Assembly: GCA_948144175.1 (NCBI GenBank)
Contig: CANXME010000213.1
Span: forward strand, 310,001 to 374,000
Direction of reading: 5' to 3'
Source of the DNA: Closterium sp. NIES-65
Lineage: Eukaryota; Streptophyta; Zygnematophyceae; Desmidiales; Closteriaceae
DNA: 64,000 nucleotides
The notes beneath the pieces are model-generated. The model was not told the DNA's origin. It saw only the letters and a list, made by a program, of their open reading frames with translations, and ran no database searches. Position numbers and translations under genes: made by a program. Below are positions 52,601 to 61,104 of this stretch, one piece after another (the stretch's first letter is position 1; each line of letters starts with the position of its first letter).

Positions 52601-54769
52601 GGGTCTACCGGAGGGGGGAACTGGCACCAAGAAGTCCGGTGGGGGGGGGAGGGAAGGAGTACGGTAGGGGAAGAGGCGGTAGAAGGGGACTGACTCGTCG
52701 AACGTGACGTCCTGGGAGGACAGAACACGACGAGAGGAGGGGTGGTAGAACTGCCACCCTGGAGCGTCAGGGGGGAAGCCAAGGAAGACACATGGAGCAG
52801 CACGGGGGGACAGCTTGTCCGCAGACAAGTCGCGGACAAACGCCCGAGATCCCCAGACACGGAACGCAGACGCATCGCCGACCTTCCCCGTCCACTGTAA
52901 CACTGGGGACATATCGGGCCGAGAGACCCTGGAGTGAAGGTTGAGCTGATGCGCCGCGTACCGAACCGCAAACGGCCACAGAAAATGGGGGGCAGCCGCA
53001 TGCATCATGGACGTACGAGCGACATCCATGACCATGCCAATGCGGCGCTCAGCAATCCCATTTTGCTGTGGAGAGTCCGGAAGCGTAAAGGTCTGGCGGA
53101 TCCCCTGAGCACGACAGTAGTCTCGCAAAAGGCGAGAGGAGAACTCCCCACCTCGGTCAGAGTGCAGACGCAGAACAGGAAAGTCCGAGCCGAAGCTCCT
53201 CCTGAGCTGGAGACAAGCCTCGCGGATCCAGTCGATCAGCACCTCAGTGACAGCACCCTTGCTGCGCAAGGGAAAGACTGTGGTGTAACACGAGTAGTCG
53301 TCAACCACCAACAGGAAGTAGCGCTCGTGACCCTGCCCACGGACGGGGGCCGGGCCCCACACGTCCATGTGAAGTGTCTGCAGAGGAGCCTCTGTCGGGG
53401 GAAACTGGGAGGAGTGAGGAGCAGCCCTGAGGCGCCCCTCGACACAGGGGACACAGGAAGGTCCTGGTCCCGAAGGAAGGGGAGGGAGAGACTGGGGAAG
53501 ACCAGAGACAAGGACACGGGAAGCCATGCCCCGAAGACGGGGCAAGGAGGGGTGGCCAAGACGGTGGTGCCACAAGAGAGTCTCGTGAGACAAGAGGCGA
53601 CACGAGCAGGGGGCAGACTCAGGACCAGACCTGGACGCAGCAGCAAACACCTGACCCGACGCTGCTACCTGACCGGACGCAGGGACAGGAGGAGACTCAG
53701 TGGTCAGGGTGTAGAGGCTCGACCCCGGCCGACGCGAGAACGTGGCCAGGTGCCGGCCTGTGCGTACGTCCGTGCAGTGGGTCACCCGCTGACTCGCAGG
53801 AGTGAACTGGTGAACCCCCGCATCCTGCAGGTCTGCACCACTCACCAAGTTCGTCGAGAACGAGGGGAGGTACAGGCCAGACAGGGTGCCCGAGGGGGCA
53901 GCCGGACACGGGAGGACAGTGGAAAAGTGAGCGAGGACAGGACCCCCAGAGGGGTCAGCCAGGGAGACTGCAACAGGCCGACCAAGCGGCGTGAGTGTGG
54001 TGCGGTCCCGAAAGAAGGAGCGAGAAGCCCCAGAGTCAAGTGTAAAGGTGAGGGAGGCCGAAGCCAACGTGGTACCTGAGAGCGCAGCCTCACCCGCACC
54101 TGAGGAAGCAGACTCACTAGCACCTAGAGCAGCAGCCGCACCTGTACCTGGAGCAGGAGACTCACTAGCACCCAGAGCAGCAGCAGCCTCACCAGTAGCT
54201 AGAGCAGCAGGTCCTATATCCGGGTCAGGCGGTACGCACAGGTGACCGGCACGGTCAGCACTAGTAGGCAATGCATACATGGCAGTGAGAATAGCATCAT
54301 AGTCAAGAGCAAATATATCTACCCTCTGCCTAAGCAACTCCACCCAGTCGGGGAGCTGAGCCTCGTCGCCAAACTCGGTACGCCAGGCGTCGCTCAGACG
54401 GGCGAAGCAGCGGGACTGTGTGTGACTAGGTGTTCCACAAGGCTGACCAGTCCGAGCACCAGTGAGAATCACGTAAGAGCAGCGAACAGAACTGAGAGAC
54501 CCTCCACTCTGAGCGTACCACTCACGAAGCTGCTGAGGCGTGAGAGACGCGCGGGGGGGTCGCGGGAGCTGCATCTGGCCGCCACCAGTAGTAGAAGCAG
54601 CAGGAGTGGTAGCAGTAATAGCGCCACCACCCCTACAGCCCCAACCAGCGTACCACTCACGCAGCTGCTGAAGCGTGAGGGACTCACGCAGACGTCGATG
54701 GGGCCGCATCTGGCTCCACCAGTAGAGGCAGGAGCAGGAGTAGCAGCAGTAAGGCAGGCAGCCAGGCAA
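52526..54769 (-). CDS. gag-pol: E11 gag C-terminus, protease and integrase ORF
   Basis: 747 open codons, the longest intact pol segment here. Two LREWYA boxes (about 34-41 and 79-86), then the knuckle C97-X13-C111-X4-H116-X4-C121, one residue longer than in other copies. Protease DSGA is at 245-248. Integrase: LLWHHRLGHPSLPRLRG...CVPCVEG, MDVWGPAPVRGQGHERYF, LHSDRGGEFSS and QQNGIAERRIG with 35 residues between Asp and Glu, then RWTGKVGDASAFRVWG-like C-terminal part and DVTFDESVPFYRLFPYR. A frameshift ends it in the linker. The usual capsid-like N-terminus (MASPSVLTFDAEGR type) is missing upstream, so the printed start Met is probably not a true gag start. Confidence 0.88.
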   Translation of the reverse strand: MPGCLPYCCYSCSCLYWWSQMRPHRRLRESLTLQQLREWYAGWGCRGGGAITATTPAASTTGGGQMQLPRPPRASLTPQQLREWYAQSGGSLSSVRCSYVILTGARTGQPCGTPSHTQSRCFARLSDAWRTEFGDEAQLPDWVELLRQRVDIFALDYDAILTAMYALPTSADRAGHLCVPPDPDIGPAALATGEAAAALGASESPAPGTGAAAALGASESASSGAGEAALSGTTLASASLTFTLDSGASRSFFRDRTTLTPLGRPVAVSLADPSGGPVLAHFSTVLPCPAAPSGTLSGLYLPSFSTNLVSGADLQDAGVHQFTPASQRVTHCTDVRTGRHLATFSRRPGSSLYTLTTESPPVPASGQVAASGQVFAAASRSGPESAPCSCRLLSHETLLWHHRLGHPSLPRLRGMASRVLVSGLPQSLPPLPSGPGPSCVPCVEGRLRAAPHSSQFPPTEAPLQTLHMDVWGPAPVRGQGHERYFLLVVDDYSCYTTVFPLRSKGAVTEVLIDWIREACLQLRRSFGSDFPVLRLHSDRGGEFSSRLLRDYCRAQGIRQTFTLPDSPQQNGIAERRIGMVMDVARTSMMHAAAPHFLWPFAVRYAAHQLNLHSRVSRPDMSPVLQWTGKVGDASAFRVWGSRAFVRDLSADKLSPRAAPCVFLGFPPDAPGWQFYHPSSRRVLSSQDVTFDESVPFYRLFPYRTPSLPPPPDFLVPVPPSGRPPPPLGSCPFRCVPGRHSRASRGCC

Positions 54770-54839
54770 GCCAAAAAGGGAGGCAGGCAGGCAAGCAGGC
54801 GACGCGCAGCGTGCTAGCAGGGCAGGGGCTCACCAGTGG

Positions 54840-56053
54840 TGGGTAGAGTAGGCTCGGCGACTCAGAGGCTCGGCAGCACGGCGGCTCTGCGGCTCGGGCG
54901 ACTCGGGCGGCTCGGCGGCAGGGCGGCTCGGCAGCAACTGCAGCTCGGCAGCTCGGCGACCCGGCGGCGCGGCTGTAGGGCGGCTCGGCTGCTGGGAGGC
55001 TCGGGTGTAGAGCGGCTCGGCTGCAGGGCGGCTCGGCTGCTGGGAGGCTCGGGTGTAAAGCGGCTCGGTGGCGAGGCGGCTCGGCTGCAGGGCGGCTCGA
55101 GACGAAGGAGGAGGAGAAATAGGGGAGACCACACACCTGCCACCGCAAGCGGCCCCCTCAGGTCGCCTCGACAGGCGACGGGAAAAGGGGGGGGGGGGGG
55201 GGGGGGGGGGGGAGGCGGCTCGGGCGGCTCGGGCGGCTCAGGCGGCTCGAGCAGCTTGGGCAGTCAGCGGCACAGGCGGCTCGGGCGGCTCGGCTCCTCA
55301 GCTGCGCAGACGGCTCGGGCGGCTCAGGCTGCACGGCGGCTAACGGGCGGCGTGGGGGGCCAGGACGGCGGCGTGCAGCAGGGACGGGCGGCGCACGGGC
55401 GGTGTGAGGCCGGGACGGGCGCGCGCGGGCGGCTAGGGGCCGGGACGGGCGCGCGCGGGTGGCTAGGGGCCAGGACGGGCGGCGCGCGGGCGGCTAGGGG
55501 CCTGAACGGACGGCGCGCGAGCGGCTAGGGGCCGGGACAGGCGGCGCGCGGGCGGCTAGGGGCCTGAACGGGCGGCGCGCGAGCGGCTAGGGGCCGGGAC
55601 GGGCGGCGCGCAGGCGGCTAGGGGCCTGAACAGGCGGCGCGCGAGCGGCTAGGGGCCGGGACGGGCGGCGCGCAGGCGGCTAGGGGCCTGAACGGGCGGC
55701 GCGCGAGCGGCTAGGGGCCGGGACGGGCGGCGCGCGGGCGGCTAAGGGCCGGGACGGGCGGCGCGCGAGCGGCTAGGGGCCGGGATGGGCGGCGCGCGGG
55801 CAGCTAGGGGCCTTAACGGGCAGCGCGCGAGCGGCTAGGGGCCGGGACGGGCGGCGCGCGGGCGGCTAAGGGCCGGGACAGGCGGCGCGCGGGCGGCTAG
55901 GGGCCTGGACAGGCGGCGCGCGGGCGGCTAGGGGCCTGCAGGGCAAGCCGAAAGAGTGAGAGCGAGGGCCCGGAGCGCGCTCCGGGTAGAAAAAAAAGTT
56001 TAAAAGTGGTGGGCCCTAAGCACAGTTCCCACGGGGGAACCTGCTCGATACCA
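54840..56053 (-). repeat. E11 leader minisatellites, G26 tract, hairpin and PBS
   Basis: 54880-55090 has 15-17-bp GGCTCGGC units. A run of 26 G lies at 55187-55212. 55395-55940 has about 17 copies of a 31-bp unit beginning GGGGCCGGGACGGGCGGC, alternating with a GGGGCCTGAACGGGCGGC variant. Then come poly-T, GGGCCCACC, the perfect hairpin GTTCCC/GGGAAC (56025-56040) and PBS TGGTATCGAGCAG. Confidence 0.86.
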
Positions 56054-56189
56054 TGTGGAGAATAGAGCAAGAATGAATGAACTATGAGTGAAGTGAGTAC
56101 AAATGGCAAAACCCTAATTGGGTTGTACCCCCTATGGTATACCCCACTGTAGCCTACACAACAGCATAAGCTACATATATGTTCTGACA
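56054..56189 (-). repeat. E11 5' LTR
   Basis: 136 bp, one difference from the 3' LTR. Confidence 0.93.
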
Positions 56190-56573
56190 GGCGCAGGGCA
56201 GGGCGCTGGCGCAGGGCAGGGCGCTGGCGCAGGGCAGGGCGCTGGCGAAGGGCAGGGCGCTGGCGCAAGACAGGGCGCTGGCACAGGTCAGGGCGCCGGC
56301 GTAGGGCAGGGCGCTGGCGCAGGGCAGGGCGCTAGCACAGGGCAGGGCGCTGGCGCAGCGCAGGGTGCCGGCGCAAGGCAGGGCGCCGGCGCAGGGCAGG
56401 GCGCTAGCGCAGAGCAGGGCGCCGGCGTAGGGCAGGGCGCTGGCGCAAGGCAGGGCGTACGCGAGGCAGCGCGACGCAAGGTAGTGGGGTAACGCGGTAA
56501 CCGTAGTCGGAAGCTAAGTATGGTGGGCCCGGAAAAAAAAAAACGGTCCTACGGACCTACTGCTCTGGAACCA
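56190..56573 (-). repeat. E10 leader array right of E11, hairpin and PBS
   Basis: About 15 more 18-bp GGGCAGGGCGCTGGCGCA units to 56460, then the unique leader with T run, hairpin and PBS. Confidence 0.87.
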
Positions 56574-56706
56574 TGTCAAGATAGCAAGCATGGATGATTG
56601 CATTGAAAGAAATGTGGGCACAAGTACTAACCTTGACTTCGGGTTGCACCCGATGTGAGCTACCCCACTATAGCCTACACAGAAATAACACATATATAGT
56701 TTGACA
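56574..56706 (-). repeat. E10 5' LTR
   Basis: 133 bp, TGTCAAACTATATATG...ATCTTGACA on the minus strand with the family core GTGTAGGCTATAGTGGGG. Confidence 0.88.
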
Positions 56707-56715
56707 CTAAGACCA

Positions 56716-56939
56716 TGTTCAAATAGTAGGCATACCGTAGCTAGGACTAGAAGCTTAGGGTTTAACCTAGGCATGAGAGAGATGTCCAAGCAAGAAGGGT
56801 TTGAACTTAAGAATCACAAGTACAAATAGAGGAGAAGCATGCAAAGAGTAGTGCACCACCACACAGGACAACTATGGGACTACACTACAGCTAGAACTAC
56901 ATGCACTTATACAATATATATATATATAATATTTTGACA
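56716..56939 (-). repeat. Probable solo LTR of the 10067/62317 family
   Basis: 224 bp, TGTCAAAATATT...ATTTGAACA on the minus strand. It shares GTGGTGCAC and a following pyrimidine-rich stretch with the solo LTRs at 10067 and 62317. Flanks GACCA and AGTGG do not match. The right flank AGTGGCTGGGATTCTGACA looks like the last 19 bp of a TRIM LTR. Confidence 0.6.
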
Positions 56940-57250
56940 AGTGGCTGGGATTCTGACAAGATTTTACTGACACAAATTCGAGTTCTGATATGTTCTTTGT
57001 GTCAGTCTCGAATTTTGACACTTAAAGCCCGAAGTCAGCATGGTTTTTGCAACAGTGACGCAGGGGCTTTATGTGTGTTCGCGAAAGGCATAAAAAAAAA
57101 AAATCGAGAGCTGAACAGGTGCGAAAGCAAAACCAGGCACCGACGAGCTTCAGCATTCGTCACCCAACTGTGCGACACTGCACCACGAGTTTGGTGCTTG
57201 GAGGGGGTTAGAAAGTGAAGCCATGTGTGTAGATTGGTTTGAAAATGCAC
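56940..57250. other. Short unique stretch
   Basis: Starts with a TRIM-LTR-like end and contains two related segments (TGACACAAATTCGAGTTCTGA and TGTCAGTCTCGAATTTTGACA in part). No gene recognised. Confidence 0.4.
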
Positions 57251-57329
57251 GCTACTCGTTGCCGTCGCCTATGTTCACTCCCCTCCGTCTCCCACACGAC
57301 CATTCTCGCGTCAATGTCTCACTTCCCTC

Positions 57330-57770
57330 CATCGCCATAGCTCACTCCCTCTCATCGCCCTCGCGCACTCCCCTCCCGTCGCCTTCGCGCACTTCCCTCC
57401 CGTCGCCTTCGCGCACACCCGTCCCGTTGCCTTCGCGCACTCCCCTCCCATCACCTTCGCGCACTCCCCTCCCGTCGCCTTCGCGCACTCCCCTCCAAAG
57501 AGGATGATCACTCCCTCCCGTCGCCCACGCTTCCTTCCTGGCGCACGATCACGCTCCCTCCCCTCTTGTCGCCTTTGCGCGACGCCTCTTTCGCCCCTCC
57601 TCACTCTCTTCCGTCGCCCACGCTCACTCCCCTCCCGTCGCCCACGCTCACTCCCCTCCCATCGCTCATGCTCACTCCCCTTATGTCATGTACGCGCACA
57701 CCCATCCGTCACTACTACCGCTCCCTCCCTCCCGTCGCCCACGCTCCCTCCCCTCTAACGAGAATGGGGA
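57330..57770. repeat. 24-bp minisatellite
   Basis: Tandem units of about 24 bp around TCGCCTTCGCGCACTCCCCT (57340-57500), then a related GTCGCCCACGCTCACTCCCC version (57600-57770). Confidence 0.8.
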
Positions 57771-57829
57771 CTCCCCGCGCCTTGCAACTCTCCTTCCTCC
57801 TGCTACGCCACACCCCACACTCTCGTCTC

Positions 57830-58165
57830 CGCATCCCTCATCTCCCCTTCCCTCGTCTCCCCATCCCTCATCTCCCCATCCCTCATCTCCCCTTCCCTCA
57901 TCTCCCCATCCCTCATCTCCCCATCCCTCATCTCCCCTTCCCTCATCTCTCCATCCCTCGTCTCCCCATGCCTCATCTCCCCATCCCTCACCTCCCCATG
58001 CCTCACCTCCTCATCTCTCATCTTTCCATCCCTCATCTCCCCATCCCTCATCTCTCCATCCCTCACCTCCCCATCTCTCACCTCCCCATCCCTCATCTCC
58101 CCATCCCTCACCTCTCCATCGCTCATCCATCCATCCCTCATCTCCCCATGCCTCACCCCATCTCC
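57830..58165. repeat. 15-bp pyrimidine-rich minisatellite
   Basis: About 22 near-perfect copies of TCTCCCCATCCCTCA. The plus strand is almost free of G. A less regular pyrimidine-rich zone continues to about 58420. Long open frames (Ser/Pro/His on plus, Arg/Asp/Gly/Met on minus) follow from a repeat length divisible by 3. Confidence 0.88.
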
Positions 58166-58429
58166 GCCGCACCCCGTGGCATCGTCACACGTCGTCATTT
58201 CCCACCTCTTCCTACTTCCCATCCCCCTCTTCCGCCCTTCCTCCCCCCTTCTCTCAATCCCTTCCTCTCGCCCTGCCATCCTACTTCCCATCCCCCTTTC
58301 CTCGTTTCCCCAGACCTCCTTTCCCCATCCCGTCATTCACTCTCCCTCCGTTCCCCATCCTTCCATTCCCCATGCCTACTTTCACCATTCCACCATACCC
58401 CATTCACCATACTCCTAACCCCAACCCGG

Positions 58430-59363
58430 GAAGAAACTGCCCGACGGCTAAGCGGGGGTTGAAGAACGGCGTGAAGGGCAGGTTAAAAGCCGGTGTGAAC
58501 GATTTGTGACCTTCCGTCGCCCGAACCTCACCATCCCCACCAAGTTTCTAGTTCTGACTCATGCAATCAACTTGCTTGGCCGAATATCGGGGGTGAACAT
58601 GGGCCTACCCTGTGCTGATTAAAGGTACCAGGATTGGTGCTAGTTCAACAGCTGTACAGAAAAAACAAAAAAAAGGTGGAGTTGCGACATTGTTCTACTC
58701 CGACAAAAGCGGACTGGGTGAAACAGCACGTGAAAAAATCGGGGCGCCGCATGACAACAATGGTACAGTTCGCTGGTTTCTCCTGACCCGGGCGTCTACA
58801 CGAGGTGACGGCGCAGCGGCGGAGCTGGAACCAGGAGCTGTGGAGTTTTAGTGGCACGAGGGCACGGTGGGCTGCAAAGCGGTTGGGAATGGTTTCCTTT
58901 TAACTACGGTTCCCCGACTCCGATAGACTTTTCTTCTCCACCGTGGCTGGGTTCGTGCGGGCAACACCGACTATACCTCATCCAAAAAATGCGGACGCTG
59001 AGTGAACGGCGGGAAACGGAATTGTCGGGGGGTGAAACGACCAAAAAATTATGAAGCTGCGGGTATTTCTTCGCTTCTTGGAGTGCGGTTGAGTCGTTGG
59101 GGGACTTCGCCTGAAGGGCACTTTTCGAAGTTGCCTGGCAAGAAACACAACGGCAAGGATACCTAGGACCCCCGGTGTTTAAACGCACACCTCGGGAAAT
59201 TCTTCAGAAAAAGGGGAGCGTGGGAGCAGTCGTAGCTTCGGGATCTATCGACCGGCGACGAGCGATGTGGTGAAACATCTGCAAAGCGCTGGTGGGAGAA
59301 ACAGGAATTTTCGTTAAGCGACATCGACGGGAGCAGTTTTGACGACGGAGTCAACGGCGTTGA
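58430..59363. other. Low-copy sequence left of E12, no gene assigned
   Basis: About 0.9 kb with no repeat or LTR. Short frames exist (for example 58612-58851 on plus) but none shows a known domain. It is continuous with 61105 onward once E12 is removed; a frame through SLSDIDGSSFDDGVNGVDASRF crosses the insertion point for about 70 codons between stops. It could be a decayed gene or element. Confidence 0.4.
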
Positions 59364-59538
59364 TATTAGGATAGGAGCTAAGGCTAAGAAGCCATAGCTA
59401 GGTTTTAGGTTATATGAAAAAGAAATAGGAGAAGAGTGGTTGAACTAGAAAGGAGGGGGATACAAGTAGCAAGCCCAAAAGGGTTATACTCACTTTTGAG
59501 TACCCCACTACAGACTAGACAAACATTATAATCTAACA
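59364..59538 (-). repeat. E12 3' LTR
   Basis: 175 bp, minus-strand TGTTAGATTATAATG...CTATCCTAATA. Confidence 0.9.
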
Positions 59539-60924
59539 CACCCCCATAGTCAAAGTGGGGTATAATCAGTATAGCATGCAGGCATAGAGCAAGAGTTCAC
59601 AATGATAAGCAAAGCTAGAAGCTATCACAGAGGGTAAGTGAGGAGGAGGAGAGACTGTGGAGGGAGAGAAGATGGGAGGCAACGACTGAAGCTGCAGAGG
59701 CACGGGCACAGGAGCGGCTGACTCAGTGGCTACCAAAGCAAGGGCGACGGACTACTGGAGTGACTGGCTCCGCGACTATAGACGAGCGGCAGGAGCAACG
59801 GACCCACTGGCGACTGGTGCAACAGGCTCACTGGCTACCAAAGCAAGGGCGTTGGACTACAGGCGCTGCAGGCGACACGACAGCTACCTTCACACAACCT
59901 CCCCCAGCTGCCCCACTCCCCTCTCACACACCCCCTGTTCAAACCCTAGCTCCACTCCCACAGCACCCCCCTTAAACCCTAAACCCTAGGCTCCCACACA
60001 CCCACCCCCCTCAGCGACAGCTGCAGCAGTGGGAGACGAGGGAGGAGGAGGAGCAAGGGGAGGAACACAGAGCCGCCACCCCCACACCCGCCACCCCCAT
60101 GCTCGGCACCCCACACCCCCAGCACCACGGAATGCACGGGGGGGGGGGGGGGGGGGGAACGGGACGGGCTGCAGGTGCGGGCTGCTCCAGGGGCGGCTGC
60201 TGCAGGTGAGGGCTGCTCCAGGGGCGGCTGCTGCAGGTGTGGGCTGCTCCAGGGGCGGCTGCTGCAGTTGCGGGCTGCTCCAGGGGCGGCTGCTGCAGTT
60301 GCTGGCTGCTCCAGGGGCGGCTGCTGCAGGTGAGGGCTGCTCCAGGGGTGGCTGCTGCAGGTGCGGGCTGCTCCAGGTGCGGCTGCTGCAGTTGCGGGCT
60401 GCTCCAGGGGCGGGTGCTGCAGGCGAAAAGTAGGAGGGAGGGGAGGGGAAGGGCGCGGCCCCCAGGGCGCCCTGACGGGCGACGAGCTAGGGAGCCGCGC
60501 GGGCCCCTCAAGGCGCCGCGACGAGGCGACGGTTGGGGCCGGCGCGCGGCCCCCAAGGCGCCGCGACGAGGCGACGGGAGGGGCCGGCTCGCGGGCCTCG
60601 AAAGCGCCGCGACGAGGCAACGGGAGAGGCCTGCGTGCGGGCCCCCAAAATGCCGCGACGAGGCGACGGTCGGGGCTGGCGCGCGGGCCCCCAAGACGCC
60701 GCGATGAGGTGATGGGAGGAGCCGGCGCGCAGACCCGCAGGGCACCGCACGAAGCAGGAACCCGCCGCGTGCCTCGGGGCGCACGGCGGGCAGAAAACCG
60801 CCACGCGCTCAAAGCGCGTGGCGGGAAGAAAAATAGGAGGTCGCGCGCCACGGGGCGCGCGACACACAGTAGGGCAGCGGAAGCAGGTGGGCCCACAGGC
60901 CAGGAGCGTTTTGCTCTGATAGCA
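59539..60924 (-). repeat. E12 interior: minisatellites, PBS and PPT
   Basis: PPT at 59539-59562. A block at 59700-59880 repeats GACTACTGGAGTGACTGGC-like units. A G run lies at 60140-60157. 60170-60425 carries nine copies of a 31-bp unit with GGGCTGCTCCAGGGGCGGCT and CTGCAG. 60500-60720 has GCGCCGCGACGAGGCGACGG-type units of about 60 bp. GGGCCCACC lies 20 bp from the PBS, as in the autonomous copies. Long frames on both strands are repeat artefacts. Confidence 0.82.
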
Positions 60925-61099
60925 TATCAGGATAGGAGCTAAGGCTAAGAAGCCATAGCTAGGTTTTAGGGTATATGAAAGAGAAATAGGAGAAGAGTGG
61001 TTGAACTAGAAAGGAGGGGGATACAAGTAGCAAGCCCAAAAGGGTTATACTCACTTTTGAGTACCCCACTACAGACTAGACAAACATTATAATCTGACA
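60925..61099 (-). repeat. E12 5' LTR
   Basis: 175 bp, minus-strand TGTCAGATTATAATG...CTATCCTGATA. Confidence 0.9.
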
Positions 61100-61104
61100 G
61101 TTGA

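Larger units (their letters stand above)
49107..56189 (-). mobile_element. E11: recent short-LTR copia inside the E10 leader
   Basis: 7083 bp, minus strand. The 136-bp LTRs (49107-49242 and 56054-56189) differ at one position and the TSD GGCGC is exact (49102-49106 and 56190-56194). Protease, integrase and RT are nearly intact, but the gag N-terminal capsid region is absent. The insertion is young yet could not have made its own particles, which points to supply in trans. Confidence 0.94.
48956..56706 (-). mobile_element. E10: 5' end of a short-LTR copia, interrupted by E11
   Basis: A 5' LTR (56574-56706), PBS variant TGGTTCCAGAGCA, hairpin GGTCC-GTA-GGACC (56545-56557), a 12-base T run, GGGCCCACC, and a leader array of 18-bp units that is interrupted by E11 and then ends at the E9 border. 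No gag or pol is left. Confidence 0.85.
59364..61099 (-). mobile_element. E12: non-autonomous 1.7-kb LTR element
   Basis: Two 175-bp LTRs (59364-59538 and 60925-61099; 4 differences) and an exact TSD GTTGA (59359-59363 and 61100-61104). PBS is TGCTATCAGAGC (60924-60913) and the PPT is TATGGGGGTG with CCCCACTTTG upstream, the same as in the short-LTR family. LTR core CTGTAGTGGGGTA is shared as well. The 1386-bp interior holds only repeats and no gag, protease, integrase or RT, so it must be mobilised by proteins of autonomous relatives. The outer end is TA, not CA. Confidence 0.9.

Noticed and set aside
57566..58509. Ser/Pro/His-rich protein of about 290 residues
   Set aside because: Produced by the 15-bp repeat, whose length is a multiple of three; the opposite strand is open as well.
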